DNA of 64,000 nucleotides, from positions 682,001 to 746,000 of the forward strand of contig JANEZZ010002198.1 of the NCBI GenBank assembly GCA_026122225.1, read 5' to 3'. Both the position numbers and the translations under genes were made by a program. Under the pieces are notes generated by a model. It worked only from the letters and a program-made list of their open reading frames with translations. It made no database searches and had not been told where the DNA came from. This DNA comes from Heloderma charlesbogerti. Lineage: Eukaryota > Chordata > Lepidosauria > Squamata > Helodermatidae. Below are positions 20,435 through 31,328 of the stretch, one piece after another. Position 1 is the stretch's first letter. Every line of letters starts with the position of its first letter.

Positions 20435-20895
20435 AACAGGAAACTTCCTTATACTTGCCACATCCGCATGATCATTTTGAGCCAGCGACTGCCCATTTTG
20501 TAACCCCCCCCTTGTAGGTTGTCGTATTCTCTGAATGTAGTGGTGGGTGGGTTGTTGCTATGGTTAACAAACCACCCAGAACTCATGGGCTGTTTTAGGG
20601 TTGTGGGTAGTTTATTAACCATGCCAGCAACCCACCCTCACTGGATTCGGATGACAAAACAACCTACAAGGGAGGGTGGGGTGATGCCGGAACAGGGCAC
20701 ATACCATGAGCCACAATGGCTTATTTATTTGAGCCACCATGGCTCAAAATGATCGTGCGAACCAGATCATTGTATCAGATCAATGGTCCATCTAGTTTGT
20801 ACTAGCCCTACCCAGAGATGTCAGGGGTGGGACCTGGGATCCCCTGCATGCAAACATATACGCTACTACTATCAAGCTACAGCCATTCTCCTATG
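20435..20895 (-). mobile_element. tRNA-derived SINE, antisense, split by a MITE
   Basis: On the minus strand the head reads from about 20895 (GTAGCTTGATAGTAGTAG, box A region) through a box-B-like segment at 20827-20846. The tail follows: AGATGGACCATTGATCTGA at about 20785, then TATAAGGAAGTTTCC at 20440-20454. It matches the sense SINE at 39938-40131. The stretch between about 20456 and 20766 is an inserted element. Confidence 0.7.
20456..20766 (+). mobile_element. MITE with terminal inverted repeats, inserted in a SINE
   Basis: CCGCATGATCATTTTGAGCC (20464-20483) and GGCTCAAAATGATCGTGCG (20741-20759) are inverted copies with about three mismatches. The interior has further symmetry (GGGTTGTTGCTATGGTTAAC against TTTATTAACCATGCCAGC). 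The element at 48396-48648 has a similar interior and ends. It is non-coding, and removing it restores the SINE. Confidence 0.65.
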
Positions 20896-22010
20896 CGCTC
20901 TATGGTCTCTCCCCAAGGCGGAGAGTATCTGTAGATTATTTGCCTGAGTCATTATACCACACACACTGTTACAGAGATGCCTAACATATATGACATTTTT
21001 TGTTTGTAGTTTATGGGAACTAGCTTGTAATCCAATGCTTTCCTTGAATACATGAATGCTCTGGCACTTTTCTTTTAATGTCTCCGGATTTCTTGGACAC
21101 TACTAAGAGATGAGTTTTTCATGTTGCCTATATTTTCCCCCCGGTGAATCATAATAGTGCACTTCTTAGACTTCTATGAACAGATGCAATCATTTACAGT
21201 GCTATTCAGCATTGTGCCAAAAGAGGCTAACTCTAAATAACACCACACCACACATCCAACATATGTTTCTGCAACATATTGGCTTGGACAACATACAGTA
21301 ATTGGTCATTTATTATACTGACTAAATCCGCTTACTGATGCCAGGAATAACTATACAATTTTTTTTTGCAGTGGGGGGAGTGAATGTTTTTGAAATGTAA
21401 ATAATAGATAAAGGACACAAAAGAAATGATCACAACCCAGCAGTAATCCTCCCAAGGAAAAAATAGAGCCATATAAGTCCAATTTGTGTTGAAAGATCCA
21501 TTAGCCAGGAAGTTAGTAAGTCAGATTCTGCCCTATGACTCTGAAGGGAATAAGTTAATGCTAGGAGTTTGGTTCCGCTAATAAGAAATGGAAGAAGGAA
21601 GGAGGATGTTTTTCAGCATTTAATTATTTCATCTTAAGAATACTCTGTCCAGGAAAATGTACTTTACAATATCAGAGTGTAAAATGATAGAAAATTGTGG
21701 GCCATTTTAATACAGATTCCTGATACATGTGAACATGTGGCCACATGAAGGCCAGAGCTTTACATTGCTCCATAGCAGTTGCCTCTGCAAAGAGCACCAC
21801 TTTTCTGAGGCAATTCACTATTCAGAAGCTGTCTGTTCACCATTACAATCCAAGAATTTTAATAGTGCCCTGTTTATTCAAAATAATACACAAACCTTGT
21901 TACAGATGACCCAGGTTTTACTGAGTATGTTATGGTCAGTTTGCTGAGTGGTTGTTCAGACTCTTCCCTCATTTCTCTGACCTAACCTGGAATTTACCTG
22001 ACAGATAAGG
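20896..22010. other. No recognised gene
   Basis: No coding segment or known repeat recognised. Confidence 0.4.
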
Positions 22011-22018
22011 ATTTAAGT

Positions 22019-22205
22019 ACAGGTGGGCAACACATAGCCACATGCAATCCCCACCAACCCCTGCATTGCAGAATTTCAGTGGCAAACTGTCAAAAAAAAT
22101 TGCTGCAACTGCAGGGCACAGGGGGAATTTCATGGGGCACCAGCAGGAGTGTGGCTGCCCTCTCAAAATGGCCCCCAGGCCCCCCACAGTTGCCCACCAC
22201 CCCTG
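22019..22205 (+). mobile_element. hAT-like MITE, about 190 bp
   Basis: The ends are ACAGGTGGGCAAC and GTTGCCCACCACCCCTG, with flanks ATTTAAGT and ATTTAAAA matching at six of eight bases. The ends belong to the same general type as those at 12453-12805. Confidence 0.65.
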
Positions 22206-22449
22206 ATTTAAAATAATGCCTGTTTTGGCTCCAAGTAAGATGGGGGATTTGCTGTACCCCTTCTTGGATGGAGAGGTATTGTTATGTAGTTTTGTGGCCT
22301 AGTCCAGCAGCTCAGCCAGGCATGTTATTTTCCAGAGGAGACAGTGGTCCTGTTTAGGAAAACAACAGATGCTTTATTTGTCAACTCTTGATCACATAAA
22401 CCAGGCCTCTCTCTCTATATAACTCTTCCCATAGGTCTCTTTTTTCAAA

Positions 22450-22454
<5 letters not shown>

Positions 22455-22486
<32 letters not shown>
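22455..22486 (+). repeat. (CA)n microsatellite
   Basis: About 15 CA units directly adjoin the 3' end of an antisense BovB copy. Confidence 0.95.
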
Positions 22487-22487
<1 letters not shown>

Positions 22488-22491
22488 CTTT

Positions 22492-23505
22492 TTTTGTTGT
22501 TCAGTCGTTCAGTCGTGTCCGACTCTTCGTGACCCCATGGACCATAGCACTCCAGGCCTTCCTGTCCTGCACTCTCTCCCGGAGCGTGCTCAAGTTCATA
22601 TTCATTGCATCAGTGATGCTATCTAGCCATCTCATCCTCTGTCGTCCCCTTCTCCTTTTGCCTTCAGTCTTTCCCAGCATCAGGGTCTTTTCCAGAGAGT
22701 TTTCTCTTCGCATTAGGTGGCCAAAATATTGGAGCTTCAGCTTCAGGATCTGTCCTTCCAATGAGCAGTCAGGGTTGATTTCCTTTCGTATGGACTGATT
22801 TGACGTCCTCGCAGTCCAGGGGACTCGTAAGAGTCTTCTCCAGCACCACAGTTCCAAAGCATCAATTCTTCGGCGCTCAGCCTTCCTTATAGTCCAGCTC
22901 TCACAGCCATACATTACTACTGGGAAAACCATAGCTTTGATTAGACGGACCTTTGTTGGCAAGGTGATGTCTCTGCTTCTTACTATGCTGTCTAGGTTGG
23001 CCATAGCTTTCCTCCCAAGGAGCAAGCGTCTTTTAATTTCATGGCTACAGTCACCGTCTGCGGTGATCTTGGAGCCCAAGAAAGTAAAATCTGTCACTGC
23101 TTCCATTTCTTCCCCTTCTATATGCCAGGAAGTGATAGGGCCAGATGCCATGATCTTTGCACAAAACGTTCCCTTGAGATCTCCAATTTTCTTGAAGACA
23201 TCTCTAGTCTTTCCCATTCTGTTGTTTTCCTCGATTTCTTTGCATTGTTCATTTAAGAAGGCCTTCTTGTCTCTCCTTGCTATTCTCTGGAACTCTGCAT
23301 TCAGTTGGGTATATTTTCCCCTTTCTCCCTTGCTTTTCGCTTCCCTTCTTTCGTGAGCTACTTGTAAAGCCTCATCAGACAGCCACTTTGCTTTGTTGCA
23401 TTTCTTTTTCTTTGGGATGGATTGAGTTGCTGCCTCCTGAACAATGTTACGGACCTCCGTCCATAGTTCCTCAGGCACTCTGTCTATCAGGTCTAATCCC
23501 AGAAT
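22492..23505 (-). mobile_element. BovB LINE, antisense, internally deleted
   Basis: The 3' tail lies at 22492-22501 (minus strand AAC repeats). The copy is 5'-truncated within the linker after the endonuclease, near 23505. Compared with the copies at 88-3286 and 36196-38147, about 1.0 kb is missing inside, and the junction is at about 23156-23163. No clear target duplication was seen. Confidence 0.9.
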
Positions 23506-23532
23506 TGTGTCCTTCAGAGCCCACCTCCACAC
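22501..23532 (-). pseudogene. BovB protein remnant lacking the RT core, frame open
   Basis: A single open frame of about 340 codons joins the post-endonuclease linker (RVPEELWTEVRNIVQEAA to LKGTFCAK) directly to the C-terminal region (IMASGPITSWHIEGEE to TRLND). Everything from the RT N-terminus through the catalytic YADD box is absent. The junction falls on AAGAT, which is present at both parental breakpoints (1615-1619 and 2616-2620 in the first copy). The first codons (about 23506-23532) are flanking sequence, not BovB. The protein would have no nuclease or polymerase activity. The open frame is probably just recent descent from a coding copy. Confidence 0.85.
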
Positions 23533-23877
23533 AGACCTGTCTCACTAGGGGCTGCCTTCAAAGATGCTTAAGACATACACTGACTTTATGTTACTATATC
23601 ATTCATAAGACCCACATTTGCTGGAGAAAAGCAGATAACTGGACTGGGCTGCTGATACTCTGCCTTTGTCCTCAGTGGATACCACTGAGAGAGTGTGCCA
23701 GCTAAGAACTGTCTTTAGGGGAGACCCATGTTACATCTGGAAACTTTAATACAAAAAGTTATTTTGTTTTTCTCAGGCTTTTTATGGAAGGTGCAGTTTC
23801 TGGGATTTCTCCACATGGAGTATTTTGTAGCTTGTTCCTGACATGGCGGATTCACTAGGCAGCACTGAAACACAAAA

Positions 23878-24010
23878 ATGCTAGAGGTCTTCAAAACAGA
23901 GATTGGCCAGCCATCTTTTGGGGAGGCTTTAGCTCTGGATTTCCTGCAACAAGCAGGGTTTGGCCTAGATGGCCTACAAGGCCAACAACTCTGTAATTCT
24001 ATGGTCCTAT
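23878..24010 (+). mobile_element. CR1 LINE 3' end
   Basis: The last CR1 codons (EVFKTEIG type) are followed by the conserved 3' end: GCAGGGTTTGGCCTAGATGG, then GTAATTCTATGGTCC. Strongly 5'-truncated, as is usual for CR1. Confidence 0.75.
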
Positions 24011-24221
24011 TTTATTATCCCCTTTTCTACAGCCCCAGCCATACTTTTTCCTCTATCTTTCTCTTTGCTTTTTTCCTGCCCTGTTTTCTTGAACATCCTG
24101 GGACGTGCAGTCTTGAAAACCAGACTACAAAAACTCTAAAGAGACAAACTTTTAAACACAAGCATGGGAATGAAATGCATGTGTTAGGTTACAACTGATC
24201 TATAACAGCTTCAGACATCCA

Positions 24222-24291
24222 TTTTTGTGAACCACCCAGAGAGCTTCAGCTATTGGGCGGTATAGAAATGTAATAAATAAATAAATAAATC
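24222..24291 (+). mobile_element. L2-like retroposon 3' tail, copy 1
   Basis: AACCACCCAGAGAGCTTCAG, then GGGCGGTATAGAAATG and a TAAA tetranucleotide run. The same tail recurs at 31270-31328 and 45897-45997 in sense and at 53880-53975 and 26355-29075 in antisense, so it marks an abundant retroposon. The L2 assignment is a judgement from the tail type. Confidence 0.65.
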
Positions 24292-24293
24292 AC

Positions 24294-24970
24294 ATATGGG
24301 CACTCTGCAGGCCACATGTGGTTCTCATAGAGCTTCCATGCAGCCCACACAGCTGCCTAGGTCATGCCCCTGATGCCACATTGCCCTTCACTGCTGATGG
24401 AGAGGAAGGAATGCAGGTTGAGTCACCCTTACATGTCCTCTTCCACATGTAGATCACACTCTGTCCACTCACCAAACAGCTGTTTGGCAGGATGGGGAGA
24501 ACACAACTGCAAGGAGGAGGAAAGTGCATGGGGAGAGACATTCCTAGGTGCCTTTCTCCCTATGTAGATTGCATACTTCCCAGTCCACCAAACAGCTGTT
24601 TGGCAAGCATGCAGATGAAGACACATCGGGATGACTCTCCCCGCATGTCTTTCTCCCCAGCAGTGGTGGTGGGGAATTTGGCAAGGATAATGTATGAAAG
24701 CCAGGATCATGCTGTCTGTCATTGGCACAACCCTTCATATTTCAAAGGGATCTCAGTGCACCTCCTAGTCCTTTTCTGCTGAGACAAGGGTGTGGGAGTG
24801 AGTCTAAGTCTGTGTGCTGGGGTGGGGGGGAAAGGTATGTGTGTTTGAGACAGGAGAAGGCTATGTGTGTATGTGTGTGTGCGCGTGCACACGCACACAC
24901 ATGCATAAGCAGCCACAACATATTGCCCGTTGCATGTGGCCCTTGGGGGCAAAATAGGTTACCCATCCCT
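24294..24970 (+). mobile_element. Possible hAT-like element with internal direct repeats
   Basis: The right end GGTTACCCATCCCTG matches the hAT-type ends of 12453-12805, and GGCCACATGTGG (left) against GCATGTGGCCC (right) gives further symmetry. A block of about 110 bp is repeated inside. Each block ends in the perfect palindrome CCAAACAGCTGTTTGG (24473-24488 and 24587-24602). I could not identify the left end exactly or a target duplication. Confidence 0.45.
24862..24904 (+). repeat. Alternating purine-pyrimidine tract (TG, CGCG, CA)
   Basis: TG repeats run through GCGCGTGCACACGC into CA repeats, almost without a break in alternation, and the tract is nearly self-complementary. Such tracts can adopt Z-DNA or cruciform structure in vitro. 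No functional claim is made. Confidence 0.85.
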
Positions 24971-25009
24971 GATCTATACTGTACTGGGTATAAAGCACTG
25001 CAATGCTAT

Positions 25010-25078
25010 ATATATCTATCCAGAAGTAGGCCCTGTTGCGTTCAACGGGACTTACTTCCAGGTAAGCATGCAGCCTAA
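25010..25078 (+). repeat. Fold-back dispersed repeat fragment
   Basis: The segment around CAGAAGTAGGCCCTGTTGCG and CAACGGGACTTACTTCC is partly self-complementary and belongs to a common reptilian dispersed repeat (other fragments at 18190-18275 and 42845-42915). Confidence 0.5.
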
Positions 25079-26354
25079 GTTACAAGGCTGTGGCCAGTCC
25101 TGAAGGGGTTCTTAGCATGTGGTTTGCTAATGGGTGTGAAGAAGAGCAGCTGATGTGCCTGGGGTCACTGCTGTCTGGGAGAAAGAGGAGAGCTGTAGGA
25201 GGAAGATAAGATGACAGAGCCTCATATTACAGAACATGAGACATTACTCGCTGAAATATAGAACCATACATGGAAGCTGGTCTTTGCATTTGACTTTCTA
25301 ACTTTATTTGCATATTTTAAAAGTTAATTTTAATTACTGGCATCCAGAAGTCTTCACTTCAGTTAGAACAAAGGCAGTGCAACTGGGCTCTTACTTCCCA
25401 AAGATGATACTCAAGATGTACGTGAGGGAATCCATCCAGAAGAGTGCTTTCCACATGCCCAGTGCCTGCTTTATTCCTTTTAATCTTTGGCCTCTCATAA
25501 GAGAGTTGACTTCTCTCATCTTTTTATACCATGTGCATTCTCTCATCGTTTAAAACCATGCATGTAGCACATGAAGGCCTACCTGCCCCTGTCCCAAGAG
25601 ACCTTGAAACTATGTTCTACATTCTCTTTTGTAACTCTCTTGTATGCGTGTGCAACTAGCATGGGAGAATGACAGAGTTGCCTGGCCCCTTGATGGACCC
25701 GATGAAAGCTTTTTGAAGGTAGCTCAGACTGGGTAGGAATGTGGATCTAAATACATTAAAATTCATTCTCACAATATTTTTTCTGTATTTGTAACATGGG
25801 CAGTATGCTTATACTAAAGCTACTGAAACTTGGCAACACTCCTAGGAATTTAGGAATGTTAAGACCTATTAAAAACTGATGGGACTTATCAGCCTGCCTG
25901 TCCCTGAGGATTTTTTTTTGGAAACTCCAGATTTAAATATCTGTTAACACTGCTCTTGACATGTTGTGATGATTATTTAATTACTGTTTATGGAGGGACT
26001 TGGAGTTACTCTATGGATGGATGGGTTTCCTCTTTTAAATTCCCTCCTGCGGTGGTCTTCCTAATGATGGAATCCCAGTGGAAATCAGTAAACTAAAGGC
26101 CATGCTCTACTCCCCACTAAAGTGAGTGGGAGGATTTACCTTTATTTCATTGAGAGAGAGCTCAATCTTTAAACTTATACATTGAGTGCAGAATAAAATT
26201 CTCATATCCCTTCAGTTCAGAACACTTGAAATGTGTCCAATGCATAAAGAGCAAGGAACATAAAGGATACAGGATTATGATACCGGAGGGAGTATGATGC
26301 TTCTGTAGGATAGAGAAAGATCCAGTTAACTGAGGCTGAGATTAGGGATTTCAT
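25079..26354. other. No recognised gene
   Basis: AT-rich, no coding segment or named repeat recognised. Confidence 0.4.
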
Positions 26355-26390
26355 TTTCATTTCATTTATTACATTTGTATACCTCCCAAT

Positions 26391-28932
26391 TCAGGGTAAG
26401 CCATTTAACATCACAGTGATCCAAATATACTCCCCAACCACAGATGCTGAAGAAGCAGAGACAGATCAGTTCTATGAGGATCTGCAGCACCTACTGGATA
26501 GTACACCAAAAAAAAGATGTTATTTTCATTACAGGAGACTGGAATGCTAAGGTGGGTAGTCAAACGACACCTGGAATTACAGGCAAGCATGGTCTGGGAG
26601 AACAAAATGAAGCAGGACATAGGCTGATAGAATTTTGCCAAGACAACTCACTGTGCATAACAAACACTCTCTTCCAACAACCTAAGAGACGACTTTATAC
26701 ATGGACTTCACTAGACGGTCGACACCGAAATCAGATTGACTACATCCTTTGTAGCCAAAGGTGGCGGACATCTATGCAGTTGGTAAAAACAAGACCTGGA
26801 GCTGATTGTAGTTCAGATCACGAACTTCTTATTGCACAATTTAGAATCAGACTAAAGAGAATAGGGAAGAGCCACAGATCAGTTAGATATGAGCTCACGA
26901 ATATTCCTCATGAATATGCAGTGGAGGTGAAGAATAGATTTAAGGGACTAGATTTAGTAGATAGGGTCCCGGAAGAACTATGGACAGAAGTTCGCAACAT
27001 TGTTCAGGAGGCGGCAACAAAAAACGTCCCAAAGAAAAAGAAAACCAAGAAGGCAAGATGGCTGTCTGCTGAGACACTGGAAGCAGCCCGAGAAAGAAGG
27101 AAAGCAAAAGGCAACAGTGCTAGGGGGAGATATGCCCAATTAAATGCAAAATTCCAGAGGTTAGCCAGAAGAGATAAGGAATTATGTTTAAACAAGCAAT
27201 GCGCGGAAGCGGAAGAAGATAACAGAATAGGAAGGACAAGAGACCTCTTCCAGAAAATTAGAAACACTGGAGGTCAATTCCAGGCAAAAATGGGTATGAT
27301 CAAAAACAAAGATGGCAAGGACCTACCAGAAGCAGAAGAGATCAAGAAAAGGTGGCAAGAATATACGGAAGATCTGTATAGGAAGGATAATAATACTGGG
27401 GATAGATTTGACGGTGTGGTCAGTGAGCTAGAGCCAGACATCCTGAAGAGTGAGGTTGAGTGGGCCTTAAGAAGCATTGCTAATACCAAGGCAGCAGGTA
27501 TCCCAGCTGAACTGTTTAAAATCTTGCAAGATGATGCTGTCAAGGTGATGCATGCCATATGCCAGCAAATTTGGAAAACACAAGAATGGCCACCAGATTG
27601 GAAAAAATCAACTTATATGCCCATACCAAAAAAGGGAAGCACCAAAGAATGTTCCAACTATCGAACAGTGGCACTTCTTTCACATGCCAGTAAGGTAATG
27701 CTCAAGATCTTGCAAGGTAGACTCCAGCAATTCATGGAACGAGAATTGCCGGATGTACAAGCTGGGTTTCGAAAAGGCAGAGGAACTAGAGACCAAATTG
27801 CCAATATCCGCTGGATAATGGAGAAAGCCAGGGAGTTTCAGAAAAACATCTATTTCTCTTTTATTGACTATTCTAAGGCCTTTGACTGTGTGGATCATAA
27901 CAAATTGTGGCAAGTTCTTAATGGGATACCAAGTCATCTTGTCTGCCTCCTGAGGAATCTGTATAACGACCAAGTAGCAACAGTAAGAACAGACCACGGT
28001 ACAACGGACTGGTTTAAGATTGGGAAAGGAGTATGGCAGGGTTGTATACTCTCACCTTACCTATTCAACCTGTACGCAGAACACATCATGCGACTTGTTG
28101 GGCTTGATGAAGCCAAGGCTGGAGTTAAAATCGCTGGAAGAAACATTAACAATCTCAGATATGCAGATGATACCACTTTGATGGCTGAAAGCGAGGAGGA
28201 GCTGAGGAACCTTGTGACGAAGGTGAAAGAAGAAAGTGCAAAAGCTGGGTTGCAGTTAAACCTCAAAAAAACCCCAAGATTATGGCAACCAGCTTGACTG
28301 ATAACTGGCAAACAGAGGGAGAAAACGTGGAGGCAGTGACAGACTTTGTCTTTCTAGACGCAAAGATTACTGCAGACGCTGAATGCAGCCAGGAAATCAG
28401 AAGACGTTTACTTCTTGGGAGGACAGCAATGACAAATCTTGATAAAATAGTTAAGAGCAGAGACATTACACTGACCACAAAGGTCCGCATAGTTAAAACA
28501 ATGGTATTCCCCATAGTAACCTATGGCTGCAAGAGCTGGACCATAAGGAAGGCTGAGTGAAGGAAGATAGATGCTGTTGAACTGGGGTGCTGGAGGAAAA
28601 TTCTGAGAGTGCCTTGGATTGCAAGAAGATCAAACCAGTCCATACTCCAAGAAATAAAGCCAGACTGCTCACTTGAGGGAATGATATGAAAGGCAAAACT
28701 GAAGTACTTTGGCCACATAATGAGAAGACAAGGTACCCTGGAGAAGATGCTGATGCTAGGGAAAGTGGAAGGAAAAAGGAAGAGGGCCCGACCAAGGGCA
28801 AGATGGATGGAGGATATTCTGGAGGTGACGGACTCAACCTTGGGGGAGCTGGAGGTGGCGACGGCTGACAGGAAGCTCTGGCATGAGCTGGTCCATGAAG
28901 TCACGAAGAGTCGGAAGCGAATGAAGGAATAA
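26391..28932 (+). pseudogene. RTE-type endonuclease/reverse transcriptase, nearly open
   Basis: The surviving endonuclease carries GDWNAK (26534-26551) and SDHELL (26813-26830). RT shows FIDYSKAFD, VWQGC and the catalytic YADD (28160-28171). One frame stays open from about 26516 to 28297, so linker and RT are intact. The first codons after the ATG at 26444 are out of frame because of an extra A in the run at about 26510-26517, so that ATG is not the real start. Further lesions: an extra base in the A/C run near 28266-28275, a TGA at 28558 and a TGA at 28687. The C-terminal zinc-knuckle-free region continues to 28932. With so few lesions this may be the most recently active LINE here, though it was 5'-truncated on insertion. 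Confidence 0.88.
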
Positions 28933-28940
28933 ACAACAGC
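26391..28940 (+). mobile_element. Divergent BovB/RTE-type LINE with 12-bp target duplication
   Basis: The element is flanked by ATACCTCCCAAT at 26379-26390 and 28941-28952. It is 5'-truncated inside the endonuclease and ends in AATAAACAACAGC rather than the long AAC tail of the other copies. The protein is clearly homologous to the BovB copies here but differs throughout, and its C-terminus reads TKSRKRMKE instead of TKSRTRLND. I infer a separate RTE/BovB lineage in the same genome. Confidence 0.9.
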
Positions 28941-29075
28941 ATACCTCCCAATAGCTGAAGCTCTCTGGGCAGTTTACAAAGATTAAAACCTTTAAAATAC
29001 ATTATAAAAGCCATTTACATACAAACATATAAACAGATAGCACACACAGAGAGACACTCGTATACCTAGAAAAAT

Positions 29076-30995
29076 TTTAAACGATCAACAATAAGATGGG
29101 CTAGTCCTCTGAGGCTTTCCTCAGTTTCTCTTGTTGTTTTCTGAGTTTCCTCCCCCCAAGTTGGGGGAAACATGGAACAGTTTCTAAATCAAACTGGGGG
29201 CTTAGGAGGTGTTGTCCCATCTCTCTGCCCTCCTACCACATCAAAGCCTTCTGCAGCACCTCCCAGCATCCACATACGCTTCCTTCCCTTCTTAAGAGAG
29301 AAAGAGCAACAGTGGTGGTGATGAGATCAGATCAGATCAAATATGCATAAGGAATCATGCCCCCCCCCCCATACTGCCTCTGTGACTGCATGAACCTTCA
29401 AATTAGCTACAACTCCAGAATGTATCATGCCTGGCATGCATTACTCTGGAAGATGATGGAGAGGGGAAGGGGAAAGAGAGGCAAAGGGAGGGAAAAACCC
29501 TTTTGCTTCTTGTTGTTGCCACTATTGCTCTACTCTGAACATAAGGGGGCAGGAAGGTGCTGGGGATGGCAGAGGTAATGGGGGGTGCAGGACTCCCCCC
29601 CCCCCTGAGTTTTGAACACTCAAAAGAGGAAGTTCAAGGGTTGGAAAGCTTGTGTCCAAACTCCCTGAGTTTGAATCCAAGCCAGGCCTGGCCAAAATCT
29701 TACACCATCCCTAATTCAGATTAATGAAAATGTCTTAAATAAAGATGTCAGCATTGCTTTTAGATTGCTTCCAGACCAGTGCATGTCTTTGAAGTTGCTG
29801 TCTTTTCTTCACTCACTTTGAAGGGAGAATCCAGATGATGCCATTGTCAAATCATCGCGGACCAGTGTTTTCTGTGTTGTCCTCCTGGAGCTTTTTGAGA
29901 GCAGATCTATGACATTATTGTTTGCAATAAAACACAACTGCAGCACCAGCCTGTGCAGTGTGTACAGGCAAAGCACGACTGAGGCTTTTCAGGGCTCCTG
30001 TGCCTTTATTCCTGTAGGCAGATCCTCCTACTTATTTTATTTCTTCATCTTGATTTCGGCTGGAGAATTAGTAATGAATAGCAACCTCACAACTTCCCCT
30101 TGAGAATCACCCCAATGTCAGTTTCTGAGGGGGAGGCTTTAATTACTGATTTCCTCTCGTGTTTTTTTTAAAAAAAATTTTAATAGTAAAATATCACTAT
30201 TTCACTATATAAAAGTGAAACAAAAATATAATGCAAGAAAAACAGTAATTAAAGCCACACTGTTCCTCATGGGAACAGAAAATGACATGGAGACAATTAA
30301 GAGGCCATTCATCATTAATCCCCCACCTGTAATAAATAAGAAGAAATAAAATGGGCACCACTTGGAAACAGGAACATTTAATTAACATTGGAAAGGACAT
30401 TTGCTAAATAGGACTTCCTTGTGAATAAATACGATCAAAGCATCTTGGCCATGGGGAAGGGCATTTCTGGATAGTAGAGAACTATATAAAATGTAATGTG
30501 GAATCTTTATTTTAATTCCATGTCCAGCTAATTACAGAAAAGCAATAATTCAACAGTGCTGAAGGGCTTACATGTAGAAGGAGGCTTGGGTTGCTCTACA
30601 ATATAAATGAGGCCAGCACAATTTGTGACCATTCAAGGCCAAAAGTTCTCAAGCTGTACAGGCCTGGTATAAACTCTGCACTTTTCCAACCTTAAAGACT
30701 AAACAATCACACACACACAAATGCCTGATGTTAATGAGCAGTAGCACAGAGGATTTGACATTTCAAAATTATTTCATAATTTCTTCCAGCTCATAGCAAC
30801 TCTTTCAAATTTATTCACACTTATTCACACCCTCCACTTTTGGATATAATATAATTTGTGGAAATAGGAAAACAGTATCCCCTCCCCTGACTCTGTGAAT
30901 ATGTGAATGCCTTGCTGTATGTATGGCTAGTTATTCCAGGCATTGCTCTTATTTATGCTCAACCCTCAAATAGATTTTACCACAGACTGCTCGAA
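29076..30995. other. No recognised gene
   Basis: Contains homopolymer runs (C at 29360-29370, C at 29596-29606, A/T near 30160-30180). I see no exon-like frame and no named repeat. Confidence 0.4.
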
Positions 30996-31089
30996 TTCAC
31001 TTATCTATAGAGTTCACTTATCTATAGACACATATCTATAGAGTTGTCTATGCAGCCAAATTGGCTGCATAGACAATAGACTATTGTCT
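30996..31089. repeat. Tandem duplication followed by two perfect palindromes
   Basis: A 17-bp unit beginning TTCACTTATCTATAGA occurs twice in a row (30996-31029). Next comes a perfect palindrome with 16-bp arms TTGTCTATGCAGCCAA (31044-31059 and 31061-31076). A second palindrome overlaps it, with 9-bp arms AGACAATAG (31071-31079 and 31081-31089). Confidence 0.88.
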
Positions 31090-31269
31090 GAATATTCTGT
31101 TATGTCTGAATAGGGTACAGGAGCATGCTTAAGAAGCATGGGGGTCCACACATTTTGAATGGGGAGATCTGCGGGGGGCTTCTACTTGCATCCACATAAA
31201 CCCAAGTAGATGTCTCCAGGCAACCAGATACCCTGCTTTACCCTGTTCCTGATCTTGCAAGAAGTTCTT

Positions 31270-31328
31270 CGAAGAAGAGAGCTTCGGCTATTGGGTGGTA
31301 TAGAAATGAAATAAATAAATAAATAAAT
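31270..31328 (+). mobile_element. L2-like retroposon 3' tail, copy 2
   Basis: GAGAGCTTCGGCTATTGGGT, then GGTATAGAAATG and a TAAA run, the same tail as at 24222-24291. Confidence 0.65.

Larger units (their letters stand above)
26355..29075 (-). mobile_element. L2-like retroposon 3' tail, antisense, split by a BovB-like element
   Basis: The tail half (26355-26390: TTTCATTTATTACATTTGTA) and the body half (28941-29075: AGCTGAAGCTCTCTGGGCAG and onward) join seamlessly once the BovB-like insertion is removed. The body contains AATACATTATAAAAGCC, as in the uninterrupted antisense copy at 53880-53975. Confidence 0.75.
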
